NCBI RefSeq assembly: GCF_016775155.1
Contig: NZ_JAEUGD010000023.1
Location: forward strand, 1-64,000
Direction: 5' to 3'
From: Fulvivirga marina
GTDB taxonomy: Bacteria > Bacteroidota > Bacteroidia > Cytophagales > Cyclobacteriaceae
DNA length: 64,000 nucleotides
A model generated the notes under the pieces. It was not told the origin of the DNA, did not search any database, and saw only the letters and a program-made list of their open reading frames with translations. Positions within the stretch are counted from its first letter, which is position 1; every line of letters begins with the position of its first letter. This document shows positions 45,701-55,500 of the stretch, in pieces. The position numbers and the translations under genes were made by a program.

Positions 45701-46131
45701 TTCCTGAGGATTATGTAAATAACATTTCTGAACGATTAAGTCTTTATTCCAAACTTGATAATATCAAAACCGAACAGGAATTAGAGAGCTTTAGGAGTTC
45801 AATCATTGATAGATTCGGACCTATTCCCGAATCGGTAGAAGAGCTAATACAGACTGTAAGACTTAGATGGCTGGCGGAAAAATTAGGCTTTGAAAAGCTC
45901 ACACTCAAGGGTGAAAAGATGAAGAGCTATTTTGTATCATCTGACAAGGAAGAATACTTTAAATCGGAAGTATTTGGCCGGGTATTGGCATTTGCACAAA
46001 CCAACCCGAAAAGATGCCGTTTAAAAGAAGTGAAAGAAAAACTGATTCTCACAGTCAATGAAGTATTGACTGTGAATCAGGCGATATCTCTACTTTCTGG
46101 CATTGTTCATAGGGAACAATCAAACGCTTAG
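42763..46131 (+). CDS. mfd: Transcription-repair coupling factor Mfd
   Basis: 1122 residues, GTG start. Removes RNA polymerase stalled at DNA damage and recruits UvrA. UvrB-homology N-terminus (about 10-330, with FFPTSYKRPYEFEETENANV and YEAGQFAVRGGIIDVF), RNA polymerase-interacting CarD-like domain (about 430-520: LQPGDFVTHIDYGIGKFAGL), then the RecG-like motor: Walker A GDVGFGKTEVAIRAAF, IIDEEQKFGVK, LTATPIPRTL, and helicase half 2 with IESGLDIPNANT and RGRVGRS. C-terminal TRCF domain present. Length normal. Its last 12 bp overlap the converging small gene. Confidence 0.96.
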   Translation: MKAGDLLKLYKADSIIQTIAEITKANEDLHVQVKGLTGSLDAVLIASLYQINHQNHLIVLHDKEEAAYFHNDLQNLLSGKEVLFFPTSYKRPYEFEETENANVLMRAEILNRVNHKASSGELIVTYPEALTEKVINKKSLTKNTFSAKVGEAVDVEFLSELLMSYDFEKTDFVYEAGQFAVRGGIIDVFSYAHDLPYRIELFGNEIDSIRTFDPNSQLSVDAVKEINLIPNVQTKLIHEERQSFLDFLPNNTKVWFKDYQQTLDIIDSYFKRAKECFDDILKASGETQVILNPEDLFETSKTFKKQAVPLVKIEFGNRFYFKNPESFSFDSEPQPSFNKNFELLAKNLTENQELGFTTLIASDSQQQLQRLHSIFEEIDPTIDFQDLNASLRQGFIDRILNIACYTDHQLFERFHRYKTKDKHSKSKALTLKELRTLQPGDFVTHIDYGIGKFAGLEKREVNGKIQEAIRLIYRDDDLLYVSIHSLHKISKYTGKEGTPPSISKLGSPEWENKKKRVKKQVVDIAKDLINLYAKRKQAPGYAFSKDSFLQAELESSFIYEDTPDQAKATADVKDDMELKHPMDRLVCGDVGFGKTEVAIRAAFKAVTDNKQVAVLVPTTILAMQHYRTFQSRLSDFPVKVEYINRFKSSKQIKETLKRVKEGETDILIGTHRIVNKDVDFKDLGLMIIDEEQKFGVKVKEKLKEMRVNVDALTLTATPIPRTLHFSLMGARDLSIISTPPPNRQPVTTELHTFNEEITRDAISFELRRGGQVFFVHNRVSDIESVANIIMRLVPDSRVGIAHGQMDGATLEKAMLKFIEGEYDVLVSTNIIESGLDIPNANTIIINSAHMFGLSDLHQMRGRVGRSNKKAFCYLLTPPTIGLSSDSRKRLSTLEEFSDLGDGFKVAMRDLDIRGAGNLLGAEQSGFISDLGFDMYHKILDEAVQELKETEFRDLFVKELSETTKVLVQDCNIETDLEVIIPEDYVNNISERLSLYSKLDNIKTEQELESFRSSIIDRFGPIPESVEELIQTVRLRWLAEKLGFEKLTLKGEKMKSYFVSSDKEEYFKSEVFGRVLAFAQTNPKRCRLKEVKEKLILTVNEVLTVNQAISLLSGIVHREQSNA

Positions 46132-46377
46132 TTCAGAAATACTTATAAAATTCAAATAAGGTTCAAGATCACCAGTCTCGATAAAAGCTTTAATACCCAA
46201 AACTTTGTTTTCATACGGAGCGTAACAAACTTCGATAAAATATGAGTCTACATGATAGAGGTAAAACTTTTTTTCATCTTCAACTCTGTAAATCATATAG
46301 TCTGCAAAGATGGTGATGTAGTCACATTTCTTGTCAAAAGGTAAAATTTGGAAGTCATTTAGAGGTATCATAGCCAA
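46120..46377 (-). CDS. Conserved-type hypothetical protein, 85 residues
   Basis: 85 residues, not recognised. It is rich in aromatic residues, mixed alpha/beta by appearance (CDYITIFADYMIYRVEDEKK, FYLYHVDSYFIEVCYAP), with no signal or membrane segment. Small proteins of this pattern occur beside mfd in related bacteria (recollection, unverified). Converges with mfd, overlapping its last 12 bp including the stop. Followed on the left by mfd only, so it is probably monocistronic. Confidence 0.65.
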   Translation of the reverse strand: MAMIPLNDFQILPFDKKCDYITIFADYMIYRVEDEKKFYLYHVDSYFIEVCYAPYENKVLGIKAFIETGDLEPYLNFISISELSV

Positions 46378-46592
46378 TGTAATTTTTAATTCTTAGCTCA
46401 AGAGAGATAAAGATTGTGCCATTGGCATAAATTGCCTAAAACGCCAAATTTAAGGGTTGCAACAATTAAAAGATGCTCAATTCTGGATGATCATTCCCAA
46501 AATGGGACGTGACTTATCGTCTATAATGTACATTTGGCGTCAGTTTTTGGATATTATCGCCAGTTTCTGTACTCTATCCTGAAATAGGAAAA

Positions 46593-47309
46593 CTAAAAGC
46601 TCATCAGCTCTTTGAATCTTTGCGTCTGTCTTCTGGAAACGTCCACTTCATGTCCACCCTTCATATAAATTTTAATGCTTCCACTAAACCAAGGTTCTAT
46701 CCTTTCCACCCATTTTAGATTAATAATTTGCTGTCTATTTGCCCTAAAAAAGGTTTTTGGATCAAGGCGAGATTCAAGGTAATTAAGTGTCCGCGGGATC
46801 ATGGGTTTATGCTCATCAAAATATAGCTTGGTATAGTTACCGTCAACTTCAAGCATGCGTACATTAGCTAATTGCACAAACCAACAATTATCCCCATCCT
46901 TAACAAAAACCTGATCGTTTTCGGTCATACGCGGCTCATCGCTTTTTTCTTTCAGTTTCTCCCTCTTTTCTGCAACCTTACTAACAGCCCCGGCCAGCCT
47001 ATCTTTTTGAATAGGTTTCTGCAGATAATCTAGCGCATTGTACTCAAAAGCTTTGATGGCATATTCATCATAAGCTGTTGTAAATATTACCTCCGGAGAG
47101 GACTCAAGCTCTTCCAAAAGCTCAAAACCATTTTTCCCTGGCATTTGAATATCAAGAAAGATAAGGTCCGGCTTATCTGCTTCTATTTTTTCTTTGGCCT
47201 CCATTGCGTTTGCGGCCTCGCCTATTACCAGCACGCTATCAAATTCTTTGAGCAATCTTTTCAACTCATTTCTTGCTAACCGGGAATCATCTACTACAAG
47301 TGCTTTCAT
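46593..47309 (-). CDS. LytTR response regulator
   Basis: 238 residues. Receiver (about 1-115) with D7-D8 pocket and phospho-acceptor D53 (LIFLDIQMPGKNG), T/K conserved (TTAYDEYAIKAFEYNALDYL, QKPIQKDRL). LytTR DNA-binding domain about 140-238 (VRMLEVDGNYTKLYF, FFRANRQQIINL). Gene 4 bp downstream of the LytS-type kinase, so a two-component pair. Similar in layout to the pair at 30.7-32.5 kb. Direct repeats near 46541-46570, beyond its stop, could be a binding site. Confidence 0.95.
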   Translation of the reverse strand: MKALVVDDSRLARNELKRLLKEFDSVLVIGEAANAMEAKEKIEADKPDLIFLDIQMPGKNGFELLEELESSPEVIFTTAYDEYAIKAFEYNALDYLQKPIQKDRLAGAVSKVAEKREKLKEKSDEPRMTENDQVFVKDGDNCWFVQLANVRMLEVDGNYTKLYFDEHKPMIPRTLNYLESRLDPKTFFRANRQQIINLKWVERIEPWFSGSIKIYMKGGHEVDVSRRQTQRFKELMSF

Positions 47310-47313
47310 AATA

Positions 47314-48366
47314 TTATTGAGTTAAAGGAATTGTAAATCTAGCGGATACAAAATTACTATCCAGGTTTTCAATTTTTAGATCTGATAATTTACCAAAGAG
47401 CAATTTCAATCTGTCTGAGGCGTTTTTAAGACCTATACCAGTACTATCTTCACATTTTTTTATTTGACCTGAGTTGATCACTTCAACAATCAGTGTATCA
47501 TTTTCTAAAGAAGATTTGATATTGATTATGCCCCCTTGCGGCAAATCTGAAATACCATGCTTTATAGCATTTTCCACAAGCAACTGCACAGCCATCGGTG
47601 GAATTTTAAGGTCGAGCGTTTCTGGTTTTATTTCCAACTTATAGCTCAGGCGATCTTCAAACTGAATGGATTCCAGATTAAGATAATTTTGAACGATCTC
47701 GAGTTCATGTTCAAGACTCACCCGCTCCATATTATTAAACTGAATAGAATACCTCAACAAACCCGATAAGTGCGTGATCATATCCCTTGCCTTTTCAGGG
47801 TTTTCTATCACCAGAGACCTAATATTATTCAGACTATTAAATATAAAATGTGGATTAACCTGTGATTTAAGAGCGATGAGTTCCGCGTCCTTAACTGCCG
47901 CCTCAAGTTTCCATTTTTCAACCTCACTTTTTTTGAAATTGATAAATATTTGAAAGAGGAAATAAATAAGGGACCATCCCAAAGTCATAACTGAAAGGTT
48001 GAAAACTATAACCAGCGCGATAAACCAGGTGAGTTCCTGACTTTTTTCTACATTAAAAAACGTTTTATTTATTGGCAAAATAATCATTGCCCAGATCAAT
48101 GCAATAAGGAAAGAAGCTGCTATAACCTTAAGAGCCAACTTGAAGATCCCAAGTTTCACCCATTCATGCTTTTTAATATAAATACGATAGAAATGGGTAA
48201 GCAAAAAGCCGACTATCACGGTATTTATATAACCTGCAAATACCTGCCACTGAAAATTTGTAAAGTAGCCAGCCATAAGGCTATAAATTATAAAAAAAGA
48301 TGTCCAGCCAAATAATTGAAATATCCAGTACAGCTTTTTTCTATCTATGTTATCAATGGTGATCAT
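47314..48366 (-). CDS. LytS-type sensor histidine kinase
   Basis: 350 residues. Membrane region with four helices (about 11-35, 40-62, 75-97, 113-145), then the His_kinase domain with H173 (SQVNPHFIFNSLNNIRSL) and a GHKL ATPase (LVENAIKHGIS, STGIGLKNASDRL). Partner of the LytTR regulator 4 bp downstream. No extracellular domain of size. Divergent from gldJ with 384 bp between starts, so it might sense envelope or motility state, but that is only context. Confidence 0.93.
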   Translation of the reverse strand: MITIDNIDRKKLYWIFQLFGWTSFFIIYSLMAGYFTNFQWQVFAGYINTVIVGFLLTHFYRIYIKKHEWVKLGIFKLALKVIAASFLIALIWAMIILPINKTFFNVEKSQELTWFIALVIVFNLSVMTLGWSLIYFLFQIFINFKKSEVEKWKLEAAVKDAELIALKSQVNPHFIFNSLNNIRSLVIENPEKARDMITHLSGLLRYSIQFNNMERVSLEHELEIVQNYLNLESIQFEDRLSYKLEIKPETLDLKIPPMAVQLLVENAIKHGISDLPQGGIINIKSSLENDTLIVEVINSGQIKKCEDSTGIGLKNASDRLKLLFGKLSDLKIENLDSNFVSARFTIPLTQ

Positions 48367-48750
48367 TCAATATTCATTGTATATTCTTAGTGTAGGAATT
48401 TGAAACAATTAAGGAGGTTTATCCAATCATTTTCAAAGATGCGAGAATTTTATTTATGGCTTTTTAATTACTTATTCTACGGTTTATGAAAGCGGTAAGT
48501 GGTAAAAAACTGCCGGCAATCCTGAGTTCATTGTTTTTATAGATAATAATGTGGTACTTTTGCTGTTATTTAAGAACAACCGAATAGTGGTATAGGTTGA
48601 TTAACATAAACTTCACGTTCAAAAATTTACAATTTGTTTAATATTTGTCGTCGAGAAATGTTATTTTGCCTGCTCATAAACTTGTATAGGATGGGTTTAT
48701 ATCACTATATTAGTAGTTGCATTTGATTTTTTTGAATAAATAGAACAGGT
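48367..48750. other. 384-bp divergent intergenic region (LytS and gldJ)
   Basis: No gene is seen. The stretch is AT-rich and should hold promoters for both neighbours. A TTG (48531-48533) and TACTTTTG (48555-48562), 21 bp apart, form a fair Bacteroidota promoter pointing at gldJ, about 190 bp upstream of its ATG, implying a long leader if used. Confidence 0.5.
48531..48562 (+). promoter_or_regulatory. Candidate promoter for gldJ
   Basis: TTG at 48531-48533 and TACTTTTG at 48555-48562 (TAnnTTTG) are 21 bp apart, close to the phylum consensus spacing of about 19. The long distance to the ATG (48751) leaves the call uncertain. Confidence 0.4.
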
Positions 48751-49998
48751 ATGAAAAGAACTGCAAGCTTTTTTAAGAGTGCTTTGTTAGTTGTCAGTGG
48801 TTCAGTGTTACTTACTTCTTGCTTCCTCGGAGGGGGCGGTCGTCCCACCAGTGTACACCCTGGTGCATTAAGTACTGCCACAGGTTTGGCTTATAATGAT
48901 GAAGACAACAACGGTTTTATGGTTAATCCTTATAGTGGACAACCAGAAGGCCCTAACTTGGTTTTCATTGAAGGTGGACGTGCAGTAGTTGGCTCGTACG
49001 AGGAAGACATTTTGAACAGAAGAGATAACCTGGAAAGAACAGTTTCCGTGGCTTCATTCTATATGGATGAAACTGAAATTGCTAACATTCACTGGTTAGA
49101 ATATCTTCACTACCTGAATGTTTCGGATTCGTCAAGAGAAGCTTACATTGCTGCGTTGCCAGATACATCTGTTTGGGTAAGCCGACTGGCGTATAATGAC
49201 CCGTACGTTGATCACTATTTGAGATATCCTGGTTTTAGATATTTCCCGGTAGTAGGTGTTAGCTGGGTGCAAGCCAACAACTATGCAGAATGGAGAACCC
49301 GAGCGGTAAATATGAAGCTTGCAGAAAATGCTGGCGAAGAATACGCTGAAACGGATGGAAGAATTCCTTTGGAATCCGGAGTTGTACTCCCCAACTACAG
49401 ACTTCCTTCAGAAGCTGAGTGGGAGTATGCTGCTACTGCATTAATTGGTACTCAATGGCTTGATGAAAATCAGACACACCAAAGAGTTTATCCTTGGGAT
49501 GGTCATGCACTTAGAAATCCTTATGGAAAAGAAATGGGTTACTTCCTTGCTAACTTTAAGAGAGGTCGTGGTGACTATGCTGGTATCGCTGGTAAATTAA
49601 ATGATGGAGCTTTAATTACCTCTTACATCTATGAATTCCCACCTAACGATTTCGGTCTTTACAACATGGCTGGTAACGTAAGTGAGTGGGTACTTGACGT
49701 TTATCGCCCAATGTCATTCCAGGACTTTGATGATCTTAACCCAATAAGAAGAGATGGTTATCTGGATGAAACAAAAAATAGCGCCACTGGTGAGCAATAT
49801 TATAACAGTGATATAGAAAATAACCCTGAGGGTTTCACTTCTTTGATTACTGACCAAGCAAGAGTTTATAAAGGAGGTTCGTGGAAAGACGTTGCTTATT
49901 GGATGTCTCCAGGTACCAGAAGATACCTTGATCAAGACTCATCAACAGCTACCATTGGTTTCAGATGCGCAATGATTAGAGCAGGATCTAATTACTAA
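48751..49998 (+). CDS. gldJ: Gliding motility / T9SS lipoprotein GldJ
   Basis: 415 residues. Lipoprotein signal with C24 (GSVLLTSCFLGG). A SUMF1/FGE-sulfatase-like domain follows: VFIEGGRAVVGSYEEDI, SFYMDETEIANIHWLEYL, YRLPSEAEWEYAA, FGLYNMAGNVSEWVLDVYRP, RVYKGGSWKDVAYWM and IGFRCAMIRA. The ANIHWLEYL motif and the ending match GldJ more than GldK. GldJ is required for gliding and for stability of the T9SS ring in Flavobacterium. Fits with the T9SS substrate at 4.5 kb. Monocistronic with its own terminator; porU, often its neighbour, is absent here. Confidence 0.88.
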   Translation: MKRTASFFKSALLVVSGSVLLTSCFLGGGGRPTSVHPGALSTATGLAYNDEDNNGFMVNPYSGQPEGPNLVFIEGGRAVVGSYEEDILNRRDNLERTVSVASFYMDETEIANIHWLEYLHYLNVSDSSREAYIAALPDTSVWVSRLAYNDPYVDHYLRYPGFRYFPVVGVSWVQANNYAEWRTRAVNMKLAENAGEEYAETDGRIPLESGVVLPNYRLPSEAEWEYAATALIGTQWLDENQTHQRVYPWDGHALRNPYGKEMGYFLANFKRGRGDYAGIAGKLNDGALITSYIYEFPPNDFGLYNMAGNVSEWVLDVYRPMSFQDFDDLNPIRRDGYLDETKNSATGEQYYNSDIENNPEGFTSLITDQARVYKGGSWKDVAYWMSPGTRRYLDQDSSTATIGFRCAMIRAGSNY

Positions 49999-50966
49999 AT
50001 AATAAAGAGATAAAGATTAGTAACCTCGGTTTTTAATAAGCCGAGGTTTTTTTATGTCCATACTTTTCAACTAAATCAAATGCTTAAGCAGGTAGGATAA
50101 ATGTGGTACATAAGAAAGTACAGAAGTAGAGATTAGCTAATTCCGACACTATTGTAATTTACAATGACTAACCTGTCATCCATACTATTGAGCCATTAAG
50201 CCTTATTATGTTTTTAGCAAAAGAGGTGGTTAGGTCATGGATATTTATTGTGCTTATTCAGTTATTATAATTTTCTGGCTAATAACGTATCTGGATAGAT
50301 TTCTTACAAAATACATCATTCCATTAACCAAACTGGATTAGCGTATGGTAAAGAACAGTCCAAAATGTAACACGTAATAGAGAACTGATAAATTGACTGT
50401 ATAGGTAAATGATCGGTTCTAACTATTTTCCATATACATATTTTATCAATCCAGACCATTCAAATACACTGAAGTAATTCAGAAGCTTTCCTTAATATCA
50501 GAAGTAGATTAAGAGATGAACCACAAGGTAAGGTTGAAAATTTATAAGCCTTATGATTTAGAGAATTACAGGATTCAATATTTTGCAATGAAAATAAATT
50601 TATTTCAAGGTTTTTGTTTTAATATCAAATAACATTTGCACATGCGGATTTAAATGCGATTCTAAATTAAGATTTTCCTGATCATTACTTTCGACTTTAA
50701 CAATTTTATAAGGGCCTTCTATCGCTTTTTATATACACATCAAGGTATAAAATAGCTTAAAAAAGCGTATTTTATGAGTAAGAGCAGCAGATTTATTTGA
50801 AAATTTATATTAAAAAAACAAAATTCTCTATTTAAAAGCTTCATACATGTCGTATACAACTTCTAACTGGTATATGGGTCGTATGATGCCAAAATATGGG
50901 CTTTAGAGACCCAACTGTTCAGGTTCAACTAACAAAATTCTTTGGATTAAATTTGCTTTTTTCAAC
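49999..50966. other. 968-bp gap, no convincing gene
   Basis: Holds the gldJ terminator and then about 900 bp of AT-rich sequence. The longest plausible frame is a 34-residue hydrophobic one at 50237-50341, too weak to call. A short palindrome ATTGTAA/TTTACAAT lies near 50153-50168. No tRNA-like fold was spotted. An unidentified small RNA or a decayed gene cannot be excluded. Confidence 0.5.
50022..50053 (+). terminator. Terminator of gldJ
   Basis: AACCTCGG (50022-50029) pairs with CCGAGGTT (50041-50048), 11-nt loop, then TTTTT. It begins 24 bp after the gldJ stop. Confidence 0.85.
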
Positions 50967-51647
50967 TTATTTTGCCGCTGCTATAGCAGCTACACCTACC
51001 TTCTGACATCCGGAATCTAACAGTACCTGAGCGCACGACTCTATTGTTGCACCTGTCGTTATGACATCATCAACAAGTAACACTCTCTTCTCAAAAATTT
51101 CGTTAGGCATAGGCACCTCAAAAATATTATCTACGTTATGCCATCTTTCCATTCTAGACTTTCTTGTTTGAGTTGCTGTACTTACCGTTCTCCTCATGGC
51201 ATGCCCACTAACCGGAATATTGAGTACCTCACCAAGGCCCAATGCAAATTCAGTACTTTGGTTATATCCTCTACTTTTAAGTTTTGCCTTGTGTAAAGGA
51301 ACAGGTACTATCAAATCGTAACATGTTTGAATTCCTGAATTTAACAGTTCGGCCGCATACTTTTGCCCAATAAACCGACCTAATTCAGGTTTATTATGAT
51401 ATTTTAACCTGTGTAAGATACGTTGTACACGTCCACTCTTTGAAAATTTGTAATAAGCCAAAGCATGCTCCAGTTGCACCTTACCATAAAACTTAGCAGC
51501 AATATAATCGTTTGTATCCAGATGATTGGATGTCTTAGGAAGTTCATAATCGCATCGTAAACAGATCATTTTTTCTCCTTTTACCAGACTATTGTTACAA
51601 GCCATACAGTATTTTGGAAAGAACAATGAAATGAAATCACTTAGCAT
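50967..51647 (-). CDS. comF: ComF family phosphoribosyltransferase-like protein
   Basis: 226 residues. N-terminal zinc-finger-like Cys set (YCMACNNSL...MICLRCDYEL) and a C-terminal PRTase fold with the PRPP loop VLLVDDVITTGATIES. Such proteins are linked to DNA uptake (ComFC) in competent bacteria; the enzymatic activity is uncertain. Also contains KSRGYNQSTEFALGL, typical of the family. Transcribed away from the AhpD-like gene, with 46 bp between starts. Confidence 0.88.
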   Translation of the reverse strand: MLSDFISLFFPKYCMACNNSLVKGEKMICLRCDYELPKTSNHLDTNDYIAAKFYGKVQLEHALAYYKFSKSGRVQRILHRLKYHNKPELGRFIGQKYAAELLNSGIQTCYDLIVPVPLHKAKLKSRGYNQSTEFALGLGEVLNIPVSGHAMRRTVSTATQTRKSRMERWHNVDNIFEVPMPNEIFEKRVLLVDDVITTGATIESCAQVLLDSGCQKVGVAAIAAAK

Positions 51648-51661
51648 TGGCCGATAATAGA

Positions 51662-51669
51662 TATATTTG
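51662..51669 (+). promoter_or_regulatory. Candidate -7 promoter element
   Basis: TATATTTG matches TAnnTTTG, 24 bp before ATG 51694 of the AhpD-like gene. No convincing -33 element. Confidence 0.4.
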
Positions 51670-51693
51670 TAACTATTTTAAACGTCCAAATTA

Positions 51694-52044
51694 ATGAATA
51701 AAGTAGAAGAATTTAACGCATATAGAAGCAAGATGAATGAAAAGATACTTGCTGCTGATAATAAAGTTATAAAAAGAATCTTCAATCTGGACACCAATAC
51801 GTATGCTGAGGGCGCGTTAGATACTAAAACAAAGGAGCTTTTAGGGCTAGTAGCTTCCATGGTACTTAGATGTGACGATTGTGTTAAGTATCATCTGGAA
51901 AAATGTCATGAAATCGGATTTGATAAAAATCAGATGTTTGAAGCATTTGCAGTGGCAAACTTAGTCGGCGGAACAATTGTCATCCCTCATTTGCGAAGAG
52001 CAGTAGAATTTTGGGAGGACCTGGAAGATAATAAGAATGATTAA
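51694..52044 (+). CDS. Carboxymuconolactone decarboxylase family (AhpD-like) protein
   Basis: 116 residues, all-helical. The C-x-x-C motif at C60 and C63 (LRCDDCVKYH) with H67 is the AhpD-type redox site, and VANLVGGTIVIPHLRRA fits the rest of the family. Members are alkylhydroperoxidase-like or decarboxylases; the specific activity is unknown. No AhpC gene nearby. Its stop overlaps the start of the next gene by 8 bp, so the two are translationally coupled. Confidence 0.85.
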   Translation: MNKVEEFNAYRSKMNEKILAADNKVIKRIFNLDTNTYAEGALDTKTKELLGLVASMVLRCDDCVKYHLEKCHEIGFDKNQMFEAFAVANLVGGTIVIPHLRRAVEFWEDLEDNKND

Positions 52045-52408
52045 ACGAGATCTGGAGCTAGAACGTGCGTGGAACGCATTACTTGCGGAATTAGAGCAGA
52101 TTATTGGCAAACGCCCCAAGGACTTGAATGCCGTTTTATTTCTTATAGGGGTACAAGAGTTAGGCAAAGGCGTTAAAGTTTTTGACAAAGAAGAAAAGCA
52201 GGATCTTATGCACATAGCTATATGCAAAGTACTTAGTCTTTCAGGCTTTTATGAGTTAGAGGGACTTGATGAACAAGGTTGGCCACATTGGAAACTTGCA
52301 AAAAAATTACCCCATTTCGATCTTCTCGAACAGGAGAAGCTATTAAAAATGCATGTGATAGAGTATTTTGAAAAGGAAGTTGGGCTTAAAATGAACTATA
52401 AGGATTGA
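52037..52408 (+). CDS. Uncharacterised conserved-looking protein
   Basis: 123 residues, soluble, helical, rich in charged residues. Motifs visible are RPKDLNAVLFLIGVQELGKG and DEQGWPHWKLAKKLPHFDLL, not recognised. Overlaps the AhpD-like gene by 8 bp, implying coupled translation and a shared process. No signal or membrane segment. The gene is probably real by length and coding character; function cannot be stated. Confidence 0.7.
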   Translation: MIKRDLELERAWNALLAELEQIIGKRPKDLNAVLFLIGVQELGKGVKVFDKEEKQDLMHIAICKVLSLSGFYELEGLDEQGWPHWKLAKKLPHFDLLEQEKLLKMHVIEYFEKEVGLKMNYKD

Positions 52409-52519
52409 TTTTGGTTTGAAATGTTTATAAAGGATTATATTTAACCTAGATACAAATGCTATTCAAACTCTGATTAAATTAAATTCGTATAATCTATATT
52501 CTGCAAGTAGTAATCGTGT

Positions 52520-55500
52520 ATGACAGACAATGAACGTCACATTAACGCTAATCTCAGATCGTATAGGAGAAAATATTATCTTAACCTTACGCTCAAGGGT
52601 TTAATAATTTCTCTGGGACTTACTCTATCTATATTTCTCATACTCAATACCCTTGAATATTCCTTCCGATTTAATTCCGTTGTAAGAGCCATATTACTGT
52701 TCTCATTTATCATTTTCGGTTTTTATGCTATGGGAACATACGTCATTTTGCCACTGTATAGAATGATGAGTAAAAAGCATGGGATGACCAATGAAGAAGC
52801 AGCTTTAAAAATTGGATCGATATTTCCTGAAATTGGAGATAAACTTCTGAATATCATACAATTACAAAAACAGAAAGGAGGGCTTGTTGAGGCAAGTATT
52901 ACCCAGAAAACAGAAACAATAAAAAAGTATCATTTCAAAGATGCTGTTGATATTAAGAAAAACAAACGTTATTTAAAGTATCTGTTCGCTCCATTGTTCA
53001 TCATTGCATGGGTACTTGTATTAAGTCCAGCTTTTATTACAACAAGTTCTTCCAGAATTATTCATTTTAATAATGAATTTACCCCTAAAGCTCCATTTAA
53101 CTTTAACATACTCAACGAAAAGCTACTAGCTTTTAAAAACGAAGATTTCACGATATCCCTTGACCTAAGGGGTGAGGCCATTCCAGAAAATGCTTATATT
53201 TTGAATAATGGTAGAAAAATCAAAATGTCTAAGGCTGAATCCAATGTATTCTCATACACTTTCAGAAAGATTCAAAATAATCAAACATTTCAGTTTGAGG
53301 CAGCCGGCTTTACCTCCAGAGAGCATGGTATAAAAGTGGTTAGCAGGCCTAATCTGAGAAGCTTTAATGTTTACCTTCATTATCCCAATTATCTCGGTAG
53401 AAGTAATGAAGTACTTAATAATGTTGGCAATCTTCAGATTCCAGAGGGCACATCAATTAAGTGGCAATTAAAAACTATACAATCAGACGAAGTATTGGTA
53501 AACTTTCAATCAACTGATGAAAGTCATCAGCTTAAGCTTACTGATAAATCAATATTTGAGCTAGAAAAAACATTCAAAAAATCTCAAGTATATAGTATCA
53601 ATCTCAAAAATAAGTACAGCGAAAATAAGGAAAAAATCCTGTACAAAATTGAGGTCATACCTGATCAGCATCCTCAAATAGACTTAAATGTATACCCAGA
53701 CACCACCTTATACTCATTTATTGCTCTTGGAGGCAATATATCCGATGATTACGGCTTAACGAAACTGAAACTATTTTATCAAATACTACAGGGGAGCAAA
53801 GAGTCTGTTTATAAATCCATAGACATACCTATTGCCCGTGCTCAGAATCAACGATACTACTATCAGTGGTTTCTTGATTCCCTGGGACTGACTGAAGACA
53901 CTTCTATTAAATACTTTCTAAAAGTCTGGGACAATGATGGGGTCAACGGCAACAAAGCGTCTAAGACAGGTACTTATATATTCAGATTGCCTTCAAAAAA
54001 AGAGTTAAAACGGGACATAGAGAAAACCACGAGCGAAACTCAGGAGAACATCGATAAAACCATAACTGAAGCAAAGGAACTTAAAGAAAAAATAGAAAGG
54101 GCTGAAAAGAAACTCAAGGGCCAAAAGGAGATGAGTTGGCAAGATGAAAACCTACTCAAAGACATTATTAAGAAAAGAGAGGAACTTAATAAGGCGATTG
54201 ATGAGCTTAAAGAACAAAACAGAAGTAATGAGCTTAAAAGAGAACGGTTTTCCAAGCAAGATAAGCGCATTAAAGAGAAGGTAGAGCAACTCCAGGAGCT
54301 TATGGATGAACTGCTTGACGAAGAAACTAAAAAGCTCTATGACGAGCTTCAAAAGCTACTAGAAGAGCAAAGTGAAATTAATGATATACAGGATGTATTG
54401 GATAAACTTAACAACAAAGAAAACAACCTGGAGAAGGAGCTAGAGCGAACGTTGGAGCTATTTAAAAAAATGAAGTTTGATTACAAGCTTAATGAGGCAA
54501 TAAATGAACTCAAAGAGCAGATCGATGATCAAGAACAGCTTATAAAAGAAACATCAGATAAAAATAAGAAAAACGAAGAATTATCAGAAAAACAGCAAGA
54601 ATTACAAGAACAATTTAAAGAATTCAAAGAGCAGATGAACGCTCTGGAAGAGTTCAACCAAGACTTAAAAAACCCGGAATCTCTCCCTGATATACAAGAG
54701 GAACAACAAAACATAGATAGGGAACAACAAAAGTCTAAAGAATCTCTGGATAAAAACAAAAGAAAGCAATCAAAGGAATCGCAGCAAAATGCCAAAGAAC
54801 AGATGCAAAAAATGGCAAAGCAGATGGAGCAGATGCAAAGCAGCATGGAAATGACCATGATGCAGGAGAACCTGGATGACTTAAGAGATATAGTTCATAA
54901 CTTACTTAAGCTATCATTTGATCAGGAAGAGTTGATGAAAGAGTTCTCTGAAGTAAATCAAAGTGATCCCAGATTTGTAGAACTGGGTCAACAACAGCTC
55001 AAACTAAAAGATGATGCAAAAATTGTTGAAGATAGCTTGCTTTCATTAGCCAATAGAGTATTTCAAATAGCCTCATTTGTAACTCGTGAAGTAGGTAAAA
55101 TGAACAACCACATGGATAAAAGCACGGAAGCCATCAAAGAAAGAAAGAAACCAGTAGCAGTTTCTGAACAACAATTTGCTATGACATCTATAAATAATCT
55201 GGCTCTTTTACTTGATGATGTGCTACAGCAAATGCAAAATGCCATGAGTGATGCCATGGGAAAACCTCAAAAAGGTAAAGGAAAAGACAAAAGTCCATCA
55301 CTAAGTGAACTGCAACAACAACTCAATAATAAGATAGAGAACCTGAAGAAAAGTGGTAAGTCCGGAAGAGAGTTATCAGAAGAACTAGCCAAACTGGCTG
55401 CAGAGCAAGAACGCATTCGACAGGCATTACAACAAATGCAAGAAAAGGCAGGAGAAGGAGATGGTGGAAAAAAACCAGGAGATGGAATTCCACAAAAAAT

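Noticed and set aside
50237-50341. 34-residue hydrophobic frame after gldJ
   Set aside because: Too short and without supporting signal; noted only as part of the gap.
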